Positions 7,778 through 15,028 of a DNA stretch of 20,423 bases are shown piece by piece. Numbering within the stretch: the first letter of the stretch is position 1; every line of letters begins with the position of its first letter. The DNA is from a virus. The DNA lies in IMG/VR virus record IMGVR_UViG_3300024475_000010, positions 1 through 20,423 of that record. One strand, given 5' to 3'. The notes under the pieces are model-generated. The model searched no databases, was not told the origin of the DNA, and worked only from the letters and a program-made list of their open reading frames with translations. The translations under genes and the position numbers were made by a program.

Positions 7778-9750
7778 TGAGCGAAATCCTGCAAAGCCTA
7801 GCAAACCAGAAAGCCACTAGCCGACAGCCGGCCCCTGCGCCCAGCGGAGATGTGGACAGCCAGTTCGGTCGCACCATGCTTGGTGGCCTGACCTTTGGTT
7901 TTTGGGATGAGATTGAAGCGGCGGCGCGTAGTGCTGTAAGTGGATTTTCAGACTATGAGCAGGTTCGTGATGAGATCCGCGGCAAGATGAAGGCGTATCA
8001 GGAAGCTAACCCCGGCACCGCTCTAACAGCAGAGGTTATCGGTGCGGCGGCTCCGACTGCCTTGATGATGATTATGCCCGGCGGTCAGGGTGCGGCGGCG
8101 GCTAATGTGGCTCGCATGACTGGTGGCCAGCTAGCCAAGCGCGCTACCAAGGTCGGTGCGGCCGAAGGTGCGGCGGTTGCATACGGCACTGGCGAAGATG
8201 GCGCTCTAGAAGACTTGGCTCGCGTACCCGGTGGTGCAATTACAGGCGCGGCGACTAGCGCAGTCATGGGAGTTACCGGACAAAAGCTAACGGGTGCGGC
8301 TGGTAACTTTATGCAGTTCCTCCGAAAGAAGGCTGAAGGCCGGCCTACTGGTGCAGTGCAAGCTGAACTACAGCGTCTAGTGCAAATCAGCGGAAGATCT
8401 GAAGACGAAATCATTAATGATCTTTTGAATGGCAGGATCATGGCTGATAACCCGAAGCTAGCGGCACAGCTACGAGAATATCGCACTCAGGGTGCAACAG
8501 TAGGTCGCGGTGTTGATGAGAGTGGACAGCCGGTTCGTGAGGGCATCTTTGAGACCACACAGCAACGCGCATTGCAAAAGCGTGAAGAGGCGACTTCTGC
8601 AATTCAAGAGGGAATGACGCCCGGCGCGCAAGGCAGTGTCGTGAGGGTGTTTACGGAGAGCGAGGAAGCATTTAAGAAGCGCGAAGGCGATGCGTATAAG
8701 TCAATCTTCGCAGAAGCTGGCTCGGCATCACGCGAAACTACGGACGCAATCACTGATGCCTTCGCGCGAGTTCCTGACTTGGCTAAGAAGCTACAGGAGC
8801 GATACAAGGTTAAGGGTGGGCTAGTTCCTTTCTATGACGAAAAGCTACTGCGCGAGACAGGCGAGTTGCGCATTGTGCGCCAGCCCACCATCGAAGACGC
8901 TGAAATTGTTCGCCGTACAGTTCAGAACGAGGTAGACAACGCATTTGCTCCGCAATCCACAATGAAGGATATCGGACCTGACCTGAAGGGCATCGAGCAG
9001 AAGTTGCGTCAAAGCATTGATGCAGATGCACCCGATCTGGCTCAAACACGAGCAAATTGGGCGAGTATGTCGCAGGGCCGCAAGGCATTCGATGACGGCA
9101 ACAAGGCGTGGGGTCAGAACGTAGACGAAGTGGCAATGAATTACGGCAAGATGAATGAGGCGCAACAGCGCGCATATCGTGCCGGAGCAATGAACACTTT
9201 GCGTCAGCGGATCAAGAAGTCCCCAATCATGATGCGCAAGTTGGCTACTGAGGGTTCTGCTGAGAACGAGTTGCTAAGGACCCTATTCCCCGGCCAAAAC
9301 ATCGATGACGTATTGCGCAAGGCTAATCTGGCGGCAGATACTCGCGCTATCTCTGAGCGGGTCAATCCTCTAGGTCAGTCAGTTACCGCAGATCAGTTGG
9401 CGGCTCGTGAGGCATCAGGCACAGGTCCGATAGGTGTATTTGATGCAATCGGCGTGGCTACACTAGACCCACAATCACTGGCTCGCGCCGGCAATGCAAT
9501 TGCAGAATCATTCAAGGTCCAGTTGACGCCGGCACAGCGAAACAAGGTCGTGGACCTGCTATTCGCTGAAGACCCTGAGATCGTAGACAAGGCACTGCGC
9601 GGCGGTGGATTCACAGAGCGTCAGATGCAGAAGATCGGCACTGTAGTTTCTGCCGCAGTTGAAGGCGCAAGATCAGCCGGCACACGACAGTCTGGTGAGC
9701 TAGGCGGCAACATCAGCGAACGGTACATCCAAGGGGTCATGGGGCCATGA
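7777..9750 (+). CDS. Large ejection/internal core protein (gp16-like role)
   Basis: 657 residues. The frame extends back to a GTG at 7741, but ATG 7777 shares one base with the previous stop and gives the expected coupling. Residues ~34-75 contain GGLTFGFWDEIEAAARSAVSG...YEQVRDEIRGKMKAYQEANPGTALTAEVIGA, a strongly recurring motif of phage ejection proteins. Residues ~75-175 are Gly/Ala-rich and weakly hydrophobic (GAAAPTALMMIMPGGQGAAAANVARMTGG, GAITGAATSAVMGVTG), suited to inserting into membranes after ejection. The remaining 480 residues are charged helices. No lytic transglycosylase domain (Glu in an SxxQ... context) is visible, unlike T7 gp16; P22 gp16 also lacks one. Predicted to form part of the DNA-translocating channel. 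The longest of the ejection genes and the last before the portal. Confidence 0.65.
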   Translation: MSEILQSLANQKATSRQPAPAPSGDVDSQFGRTMLGGLTFGFWDEIEAAARSAVSGFSDYEQVRDEIRGKMKAYQEANPGTALTAEVIGAAAPTALMMIMPGGQGAAAANVARMTGGQLAKRATKVGAAEGAAVAYGTGEDGALEDLARVPGGAITGAATSAVMGVTGQKLTGAAGNFMQFLRKKAEGRPTGAVQAELQRLVQISGRSEDEIINDLLNGRIMADNPKLAAQLREYRTQGATVGRGVDESGQPVREGIFETTQQRALQKREEATSAIQEGMTPGAQGSVVRVFTESEEAFKKREGDAYKSIFAEAGSASRETTDAITDAFARVPDLAKKLQERYKVKGGLVPFYDEKLLRETGELRIVRQPTIEDAEIVRRTVQNEVDNAFAPQSTMKDIGPDLKGIEQKLRQSIDADAPDLAQTRANWASMSQGRKAFDDGNKAWGQNVDEVAMNYGKMNEAQQRAYRAGAMNTLRQRIKKSPIMMRKLATEGSAENELLRTLFPGQNIDDVLRKANLAADTRAISERVNPLGQSVTADQLAAREASGTGPIGVFDAIGVATLDPQSLARAGNAIAESFKVQLTPAQRNKVVDLLFAEDPEIVDKALRGGGFTERQMQKIGTVVSAAVEGARSAGTRQSGELGGNISERYIQGVMGP

Positions 9751-9771
9751 TAAAAAATCAATGTGTTAGTC

Positions 9772-9783
9772 TAATGCGCATTA
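9772..9783. repeat. Perfect 12-bp palindrome before the portal gene
   Basis: TAATGCGCATTA reads the same on both strands. It lies in the 49-base gap between the ejection gene and the portal gene, just upstream of the portal ribosome-binding site (AAGGAG, 9787-9792). It could be a protein-binding site or chance; no clear promoter surrounds it. Confidence 0.45.
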
Positions 9784-9799
9784 ATGAAGGAGTAGCCTC

Positions 9800-11905
9800 G
9801 TGACACTAGAACCGATGGAACGTGACGATATCGAGAGCATTGCTCATGACGCTATCGTTGATGCACTAGACTTTATTGACTCAGAGATCGCTGACGACCG
9901 CATCAAGGCACAGCGTTACTTTGACGGTGACGTAGACATCGGTGAAGAGGAAGGCCGGTCTCGCGTAGTCGCAACCAAGGTTCGTGATGCCATCCGCAAC
10001 GTGAAGCCGTCTCTGGTGCGCACGTTCCTGTCCAACGAGAAGTTCGTGGAGTTCATTCCTAGCCGTCAGGACGAGGTCCAGATGGCGGAAACTGCGACCA
10101 AGTACGTCCACAGCCAGTTCACCGAAAAGAACGGCTACAGCGTGCTCTATGACGCATTCCACGATGCTTTGCTCAAGAAGACCGGCGTGGTTAAGGTTTA
10201 CTGGGATCGCTACATGGAAGGCGATACCTACGAGCTGACCAACCTGACCGACCAAGAGCTAGAAGTTGTGCTGGCTGATGACGACGTCGAGCTAGTCTCA
10301 AAGACCACTGAGGTCGTGATTGAGCTGGACGAGATGGGCATGGAAGTCGAGATGCCAGTTCACAGCATCCGCATCATCAAACAGCGCGAAGAAGGCAAGC
10401 TGGTGGTCGAATCAGTACCGCCTGAAGAGTTCTTTGTGGACCGCGAAGCCACGTCGATTGACGACTGCTACATTTGTGGTCACCGCACTGAGATGCGCGT
10501 TGGTGACCTAGTTGCCATGGGCTATGACTTTGATGAGGTTGTGGCGCTAACTGGCGTACAGGATCACGACACCATGGCAGACGCAGAGCAGTTTGCTCGC
10601 CGTGGGTTCGATGATGACAACCAGCAGGAAAGCGAACGCGATCCGTCCATGAAGCTGGTGGCTGTCACTGAAGCCTATATGCGCATGGATATCGATGGCA
10701 CTGGCGTACCTTCAATGTATCGCCTGACTCTAGGTGGTGGCGACTACAAGTTGCTGGACGTAGAGCCATGTGACAAGGCTCCCTTTGCCATCTTTGAAGT
10801 GGACCCCGAGCCTCACACGTTCTTTGGTCGCTCAATGGCTGACTTGATCCTAGACGATCAGGATGCGGCTACAGCGATCCTGCGTGGCGTTCTCGACAAC
10901 ATCGCCATGACCAATATGCCTCAGCGTGGATTCGTTGAAGGTCAGGTCAATATCGACGACCTGCTGAACAATGAGATCGGCGGCTTGGTTCGTATGAAGC
11001 AGGCGGGTGCCATCCAAGAGATGTCAGTGCCGTTTGTTGCCGGGCAGACCTTGGGCGCTCTGGAGTACTACGATCAGGTCATCGAGCAGAAGACCGGCGT
11101 CACTCGCGCCTCTAACGGCTTGGACCCTGATGCCCTACAGAACACCACTGCAACAGCGGCACAGATCACTGCCAGTGCGGCGGCTGGTCAGGTAGAGGTG
11201 ATGGCTCGCAACTTGGCTGAAGGCGGCATGACTCGCCTGTTCAAGTTGATGCTCAAGGTGCTGTCAGAGAACAGCCCGGAAGAGGTCATGATGCGCATCG
11301 CAGGCGATCAGTTCGCCCCGGTTGATCCGCGCTCATGGAACACCGACATGACCATCTCGGTCAACGTAGGTCTGGGTACTGGCAAGGAAGATCAGAAGGC
11401 GGCTGTCCTACAGGCGCTATTGGCTCAACAGCAACAGATCTTTGCCCAGTATGGCCCGATGAACGGCATGGTCACCATGACCAACATCCGCAACACCATG
11501 GCTGACGTATTGAACGTGGCCGGTGTTCGCAACGCTGACCGCTACCTACAGCCGATGACTCCGCAGATCGAGCAACAGATCATCCAAATGCAACAGCAGA
11601 TGGCGGCACAGCAGGGTCAGCAACAGGTCGATCAGCAGGCTCAGGCTCTGGTGCAGGCCGAGACCATTAAGGCTCAGGCTAAACAGCAGTCGGATATGTT
11701 GAAGATCCAGCTCGAAGCGCAGAAGGCTTTGGCGGCTGATGACCGTGAGCGCGATGCAATGGATCAGGATCTATTGATCAAGGCGGCTGAGATCATTGGC
11801 AAGTACGGCACATCGGTCGATGTTGAGCGTATCAAGGCGATGCAGTCACAGCCTCGCTACCCCGATCAAGCCCCGGCTCAGGCCGCTGTTGGTAGCCGAT
11901 TCTAA
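9800..11905 (+). CDS. Portal protein (P22-like)
   Basis: 701 residues from a GTG with AAGGAG at 9787-9792, 7 bases upstream. Length is close to P22 portal (725). Features typical of this portal class: an N-terminal acidic helix, then RYFDGDVDI...RSRVVATKVRDAIRNVKPSLVRTFLSNEKFVEFIP (residues ~40-91), a wing with VVESVPPEEFFVDREATSIDDC and CGHRTEMRVGDLVAMGYD, the stem/crown core DQDAATAILRGVLDNIAMTNMPQRGFVEGQVNIDDLLNNEIGGLVRMK, and TGVTRASNGLDPDALQNTTATAAQI. Residues ~560-640 are a Gln-rich coiled coil (QQIIQMQQQMAAQQGQQQVDQQAQALVQAE), comparable to the P22 portal barrel. Twelve copies would form the DNA channel at one capsid vertex. It is followed by a small protein, scaffold and capsid in the standard head order. 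Confidence 0.92.
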   Translation: MTLEPMERDDIESIAHDAIVDALDFIDSEIADDRIKAQRYFDGDVDIGEEEGRSRVVATKVRDAIRNVKPSLVRTFLSNEKFVEFIPSRQDEVQMAETATKYVHSQFTEKNGYSVLYDAFHDALLKKTGVVKVYWDRYMEGDTYELTNLTDQELEVVLADDDVELVSKTTEVVIELDEMGMEVEMPVHSIRIIKQREEGKLVVESVPPEEFFVDREATSIDDCYICGHRTEMRVGDLVAMGYDFDEVVALTGVQDHDTMADAEQFARRGFDDDNQQESERDPSMKLVAVTEAYMRMDIDGTGVPSMYRLTLGGGDYKLLDVEPCDKAPFAIFEVDPEPHTFFGRSMADLILDDQDAATAILRGVLDNIAMTNMPQRGFVEGQVNIDDLLNNEIGGLVRMKQAGAIQEMSVPFVAGQTLGALEYYDQVIEQKTGVTRASNGLDPDALQNTTATAAQITASAAAGQVEVMARNLAEGGMTRLFKLMLKVLSENSPEEVMMRIAGDQFAPVDPRSWNTDMTISVNVGLGTGKEDQKAAVLQALLAQQQQIFAQYGPMNGMVTMTNIRNTMADVLNVAGVRNADRYLQPMTPQIEQQIIQMQQQMAAQQGQQQVDQQAQALVQAETIKAQAKQQSDMLKIQLEAQKALAADDRERDAMDQDLLIKAAEIIGKYGTSVDVERIKAMQSQPRYPDQAPAQAAVGSRF

Positions 11906-12138
11906 TGTCGGCTATCAAGGACCGCGCTGGCCGCTACAAGCGCATCAAGAACGACGAGACCTTCCGTGAGATTATGGATGGTGTAAGGGCATCACAAGTT
12001 AGTGTATTCACTGACACCGGTGCTACAATCGAATCCATAGCAGAAGCGCACAGCGTTCTACGCGCCCTGCAGTTGGTGGACAGCTACATTCAATCCGCAC
12101 TGGACGATGAAGCTGTCTATGATAAGAAGAACGCATAA
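11905..12138 (+). CDS. Small conserved protein between portal and scaffold
   Basis: 77 residues; ATG shares one base with the portal stop. The first third is basic (MSAIKDRAGRYKRIKNDETFREIMDGVRASQ), the rest is a mixed amphipathic helix (TIESIAEAHSVLRALQLVDSYIQSALDDEA). Small proteins with this look often sit between portal and scaffold in aquatic podoviruses. I know no assigned function. A head-assembly cofactor is the natural guess from position. Confidence 0.5.
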   Translation: MSAIKDRAGRYKRIKNDETFREIMDGVRASQVSVFTDTGATIESIAEAHSVLRALQLVDSYIQSALDDEAVYDKKNA

Positions 12139-12158
12139 ACCGAGAGGCACACTGTACC

Positions 12159-13154
12159 GTGAGTGACACGACAGAACCTACAGGACCGCTGACAATCGAC
12201 TCAGCACTGGAGCAAATGTTCCAGACAGAAGAACCTGAAACCGAAGCTGTTGAGGAGGCTGAGGACGCGCAACCAGAAATGGACGAGTCTGATGAGGTCG
12301 AAGAAGTAGCAGAGGATGATGGGGACGATATCGTAGAGGATGACGAAGAGTACGAATCTGACGATGAAGACGAGGACTATGACGACGAGGAAACCGAGGC
12401 CAGTTCCGAGGACCAGTCTTTCACCGTTAAAGTTGATGGTGAGCTAAAGACTGTAACCCTAGATGAACTCAAGCGAGGGTATTCAGGTCAGCAGTATGTC
12501 CAAAAGGGTATGCAAGAGGTCGCAGAACAGCGTAAGCAGTTCGAGTCTCTAAATGCCCAAATTGCTCAAGAGCGGCAGGCACTAGCCCAGCTTCTTCAGA
12601 GCGCACAGCAAGGTGAGTTAGTCCCACCCAAAGAACCTAGTCGGGAGCTGTTTGATGCAGACCCGATTGGCTACATGGAGGCAAAACTCAAGTACGACGA
12701 GCAGGTCAAGGACTACCAAGGCAAGGCGTCACAGATCCAAGAGCAGATGCAGAAGGCACAGCAACAGCAACAGCAGGCTATGCAACAGCAAGCTCAGATC
12801 GAAGCGCAGAAGCTAATGGAAGTCGTCCCTGAACTACGTGAGCCAAAGAAGGCTCAGGTATTCAAGGAAAAGCTCGTCAAGATCGCGCAGGATGCCTATG
12901 GCTACACGCCAGAGGAGATCGCAATGGTGAACAATCACCGTGATCTTTTGGTACTCCGCGATGCCATGATGTATCGAGAGATGCAGGCCGGCAAAGCAAG
13001 CGCACAGGGTAAGGCTAAAAAGCCGAAAGCCCCGATCAAGGCTGGTGCGAAGAAGGTGAACACTAAGGGCCGTCAAGCTCAACAGCAACGACAAAAGCTG
13101 AAACAGACTGGGTCCATTCAGGACGCCATGTCTTTAATGTTTACAAACAATTGA
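12159..13154 (+). CDS. Capsid scaffolding protein
   Basis: 331 residues from GTG, with GAGAGG at 12142-12147 (spacing 11, slightly long); no in-frame ATG lies near. Residues ~20-90 are extremely acidic (runs of Asp/Glu with almost no Lys/Arg). Residues ~90-115 form a short beta-containing segment (FTVKVDGELKTVTLDELKRGYSGQQYVQKGM) seen in many scaffold or head-assembly proteins. Then come long coiled coils with Gln tracts (KAQQQQQQAMQQQAQIEAQ), and a basic C-terminal tail (AKKPKAPIKAGAKKVNTKGRQAQQQRQKLKQTG) that would contact the coat protein, as in P22 and T7 scaffolds. It precedes the capsid gene by 11 bases. The protein would template procapsid assembly and leave on maturation. Confidence 0.82.
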   Translation: MSDTTEPTGPLTIDSALEQMFQTEEPETEAVEEAEDAQPEMDESDEVEEVAEDDGDDIVEDDEEYESDDEDEDYDDEETEASSEDQSFTVKVDGELKTVTLDELKRGYSGQQYVQKGMQEVAEQRKQFESLNAQIAQERQALAQLLQSAQQGELVPPKEPSRELFDADPIGYMEAKLKYDEQVKDYQGKASQIQEQMQKAQQQQQQAMQQQAQIEAQKLMEVVPELREPKKAQVFKEKLVKIAQDAYGYTPEEIAMVNNHRDLLVLRDAMMYREMQAGKASAQGKAKKPKAPIKAGAKKVNTKGRQAQQQRQKLKQTGSIQDAMSLMFTNN

Positions 13155-13165
13155 GGTAAATCAAA

Positions 13166-14131
13166 ATGGCACAGCCTACTAATACTTTCGACTCATACGA
13201 TGCTAACGGCATCCGCGAAGACCTGTCTGACATCATCTACGATATCAGCCCCGAAGAAACCCCCTTCTACAGCGCTTGTAAGAAGGTCAAGGCTTCTAAC
13301 ACTTACCACGAGTGGCAGACTGACGCATTGCGCGCTTCAGCGGCTAACGCACACATCGAAGGCGACGACACTGCCGCCTCTGCGATGACTGCTACCAGCC
13401 GTCTGGGTAACTACACTCAGATCTTCAAGAACGCAGTTACCGTTCCTGACACCGACGAAGGCTTGAACAAAGCTGGTCGTGCTAAGGAAATCGCGTATCA
13501 GGCACTGAAGATCGCCAAAGAGCAGAAGCTGGACATCGAGAAAGCCCTGTTCGACAACAACGCTCGTGTGGCTGGTAACTCTACCACTGCTCGTGAGTTG
13601 GCTGGCGCTCCCGCTTGGTTGGTCACCAACACCGTATTCGGTGCTAACGAAGGTGCTGACCCGACTGGCGACGGCACTGATGCACGTACAGACGAAACCA
13701 CTGCCTTGACTGACTTCAGCCAAGCTAAGTTCGACACTGTCATGCAGTCTATCTGGGAACAGGGCGGCAAGCCTGACGTGGTTTACCTGTCTGCCTTCCA
13801 GATGAACAAGGCTCTGGGCTTCACTGGCATGAACAACCAGCGTTCAACCATCGGCGCGGCAGTCGGCGGCACCAACGCTGTTGTCAACGCGGTTGACGTA
13901 TACGTCACCCCGTGGGGCACTGTTGATTTCATGCCTTCGCGTGAAAACCGTAGCCGTGACGTGTTCATCATGCAGTCTGATATGTGGGCTGTTGGCAACC
14001 TACGTCCTACCAAGAACGTAGAGCTGGCTAAGACCGGCGACGCCACCAAGCGTCAGATCGTTACCGAGCTGACTCTGGCTTGCTTGAACGAAAAAGCGTC
14101 AGGCATCATTGCAGACAACACCGTTTCTTAA
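13166..14131 (+). CDS. Major capsid protein, HK97 fold, DUF5309 type
   Basis: 321 residues; ATG with GAGGT 9 bases upstream. The N-terminus (MAQPTNTFDSYDANGIREDLSDIIYDISPEETPFYSACKKVKASNTYHEWQTDAL) is the signature start of DUF5309 capsid proteins. Next come the N-arm and E-loop region (DDTAASAMTATSRLGNYTQIFKNAVTVPDT) and the spine helix (AYQALKIAKEQKLDIEKALFDN), then the P- and A-domain with PDVVYLSAFQMNKALGF and VDVYVTPWGTVDFMPSREN. The C-terminus (WAVGNLRPTKNVELAKTGDATKRQIVTELTLACLNEKASGII) is typical of the family. It would form the icosahedral shell. Codon use looks more GC-ending than in neighbours, as expected for the most expressed gene. A terminator follows 21 bases downstream. Confidence 0.93.
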   Translation: MAQPTNTFDSYDANGIREDLSDIIYDISPEETPFYSACKKVKASNTYHEWQTDALRASAANAHIEGDDTAASAMTATSRLGNYTQIFKNAVTVPDTDEGLNKAGRAKEIAYQALKIAKEQKLDIEKALFDNNARVAGNSTTARELAGAPAWLVTNTVFGANEGADPTGDGTDARTDETTALTDFSQAKFDTVMQSIWEQGGKPDVVYLSAFQMNKALGFTGMNNQRSTIGAAVGGTNAVVNAVDVYVTPWGTVDFMPSRENRSRDVFIMQSDMWAVGNLRPTKNVELAKTGDATKRQIVTELTLACLNEKASGIIADNTVS

Positions 14132-14141
14132 TCGAAGCTAG

Positions 14142-14169
14142 TTGAATGCGGACGCCCCTGCGGTAATAT
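14142..14169 (+). promoter_or_regulatory. Possible sigma70 promoter nested in the capsid terminator
   Basis: TTGAAT (14142-14147) and TAATAT (14164-14169) are 16 bases apart; each matches 4 of 6 consensus bases. Initiation near 14176 would fall in the 3' arm of the terminator and so escape it. Weak and unproven. Confidence 0.28.
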
Positions 14170-14185
14170 CCAAAGGGGCGTTTTT
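14153..14185 (+). terminator. Rho-independent terminator after the capsid gene
   Basis: CGCCCCT (14153-14159) pairs with AGGGGCG (14174-14180), loop of 14, followed directly by five T (14181-14185). The long loop may make it leaky, which would let the downstream small genes be expressed at a lower level than the capsid gene. Confidence 0.8.
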
Positions 14186-14198
14186 GTAAGAGGCAGAT

Positions 14199-14372
14199 AT
14201 GAAATTTATTGTTACCAACAGTGCAACATGGATCGACGGCAAGAAGTACCGCCGTGGCGACATCCTTGAGCTGGCAAGCGGCGACGGATATGCCGGGATC
14301 GCTGAACACCACGAAGTCGAGAAGCCCAAACCTGCGCGTCGTACACGTAAGAAAGCGGAGCCCAAAGAATGA
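14199..14372 (+). CDS. Small basic-tailed phage protein
   Basis: 57 residues. AAGAGG at 14188-14193, 5 bases before the ATG, supports the start. MKFIVTNSATWIDGKKYRRGDILELASGDGYAGIAEHHEVEKPKPARRTRKKAEPKE: a compact beta-like N-terminal two-thirds followed by a Lys/Arg/Pro tail, as in small proteins found next to capsid genes in many podoviruses. Function unknown; the basic tail could contact DNA or the acidic capsid interior. The stop overlaps the next ATG by 4 bases. Confidence 0.7.
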   Translation: MKFIVTNSATWIDGKKYRRGDILELASGDGYAGIAEHHEVEKPKPARRTRKKAEPKE

Positions 14373-14653
14373 AGATCGGTGAAAAGGTCTATCAGGAAGG
14401 CGACAAGGTCATCGTCCAAAAGGTGCACGACTTCACTGGCGAACTAGACCGGGCGAAGCAGTTGCGTGATGGCGGCCATGGCCAGTCAGGCGAAAGCCGT
14501 CTGGTGGGCACTGTACCGCTCAGCATGATCTGGGAGTGGTGCAAGGAAGCCGGCGTAAAGTGGGACGACATCCACGGGCGTCAGGAAGTAATCAAGAAGA
14601 AAATGCTGGGATCGGATCATAAGAATCTGCGCGTGTGGCAGGGCCGGTACTGA
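14369..14653 (+). CDS. Conserved phage protein downstream of capsid
   Basis: 94 residues; ATGA overlap with the gene before. Pattern: KVIVQKVHDFTGELDRAKQLRDGGHGQSGESRLVGTVPLSMIWEWCKEAGVKWDDIHGRQEVIKKKMLGSDHKNLRVWQGRY. The order (DRAKQLR, RLVGTVPLSMI-EWCKEAGVKWDD, then an EVIKKKML helix and RVWQGRY) recurs in proteins downstream of phage capsid genes, but I know no assigned function. One Cys, no membrane segment. A head-completion or accessory virion role is suggested only by position. Confidence 0.6.
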   Translation: MKIGEKVYQEGDKVIVQKVHDFTGELDRAKQLRDGGHGQSGESRLVGTVPLSMIWEWCKEAGVKWDDIHGRQEVIKKKMLGSDHKNLRVWQGRY

Positions 14654-14659
14654 TCGGCC

Positions 14660-14688
14660 TACACACGGCGCCCGCGTTAGTCCATAAT
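14660..14688 (+). promoter_or_regulatory. Possible weak promoter before the membrane/coiled-coil gene
   Basis: TACACA (14660-14665) and CATAAT (14683-14688) are 17 bases apart, with 4/6 and 5/6 consensus matches. It lies in the 63-base gap before the gene at 14717. Spacing is ideal but the -35 is weak. Confidence 0.3.
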
Positions 14689-14716
14689 GGGACCTGAATC
14701 AACTTGGTGAGATGAG

Positions 14717-14968
14717 ATGGATCAAGTCTTTATTAACTGGGCGATCGCCGGTTTCGGAGCATTGATAGGATACGTTCTGAAGGCAGTCTGGGACGAAGTG
14801 AAAACACTCCAGTCAGTGGACCGCGATCTATCGGATAAAGTCTCATCAATCGAAGTTCTAGTTGCAGGCAACTACGTCAAGCGAGACGAGTTTGAAAGGA
14901 CGGTTCTGAGACTGTTCGAAAAGCTCGACACCATCGAAGAAAAAATAAGTAGCAAGGCTAACCGCTAA
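14717..14968 (+). CDS. Small membrane protein with C-terminal coiled coil (possible lysis protein)
   Basis: 83 residues; GGTGAG at 14706-14711 lies 5 bases upstream of ATG. Residues ~6-24 (INWAIAGFGALIGYVLKAVW) form one hydrophobic or amphipathic helix. Residues ~25-83 form a charged coiled coil (DEVKTLQSVDRDLSDKVSSIEVLVAGNYVKRDEFERTVLRLFEKLDTIEEKISSKA). The VLVAGNYVKRDEFE link is common to small phage proteins near lysis genes. Candidates are a holin-like, antiholin-like or inner-membrane spanin-like protein. One TM and no signal cleavage site are seen. It is separated from the gene before by a possible promoter, so it may begin its own unit. Confidence 0.5.
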   Translation: MDQVFINWAIAGFGALIGYVLKAVWDEVKTLQSVDRDLSDKVSSIEVLVAGNYVKRDEFERTVLRLFEKLDTIEEKISSKANR

Positions 14969-14970
14969 TT

Positions 14971-14999
14971 TTGCGACCTATGTCGCACTTAGGTACTAT
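14971..14999 (+). promoter_or_regulatory. Possible promoter for the exported-protein cassette
   Basis: TTGCGA (14971-14976) and TACTAT (14994-14999) are 17 bases apart, each 4/6 consensus. Initiation near 15006 would precede ATG 15029 by ~23 bases. The -35 lies within a small hairpin (TGCGAC 14972-14977 with GTCGCA 14982-14987) and the -10 joins a palindrome. Confidence 0.35.
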
Positions 15000-15010
15000 G
15001 TGTTCACATA
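14997..15010. repeat. Inverted repeat at the start of the exported cassette
   Basis: TATGTG-TT-CACATA: a 6-bp inverted repeat with a 2-base centre, spanning the predicted -10 and transcription start. The position fits an operator; the binding protein, if any, is unknown. Confidence 0.4.
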
Positions 15011-15028
15011 TGTACTTTGGTGCAACAC

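Noticed and set aside
8085-9190. Long open frames on the minus strand opposite the large ejection gene
   Set aside because: They lie fully opposite a well-supported gene, show low-complexity Ser/Ala/Arg composition and lack ribosome sites; other minus-strand frames in the window were rejected for the same reasons.
12741-12800. CAA/CAG repeat as a simple-sequence repeat locus
   Set aside because: It encodes a Gln-rich coiled coil in the scaffold and the codons are mixed; it is coding composition, not a repeat array.
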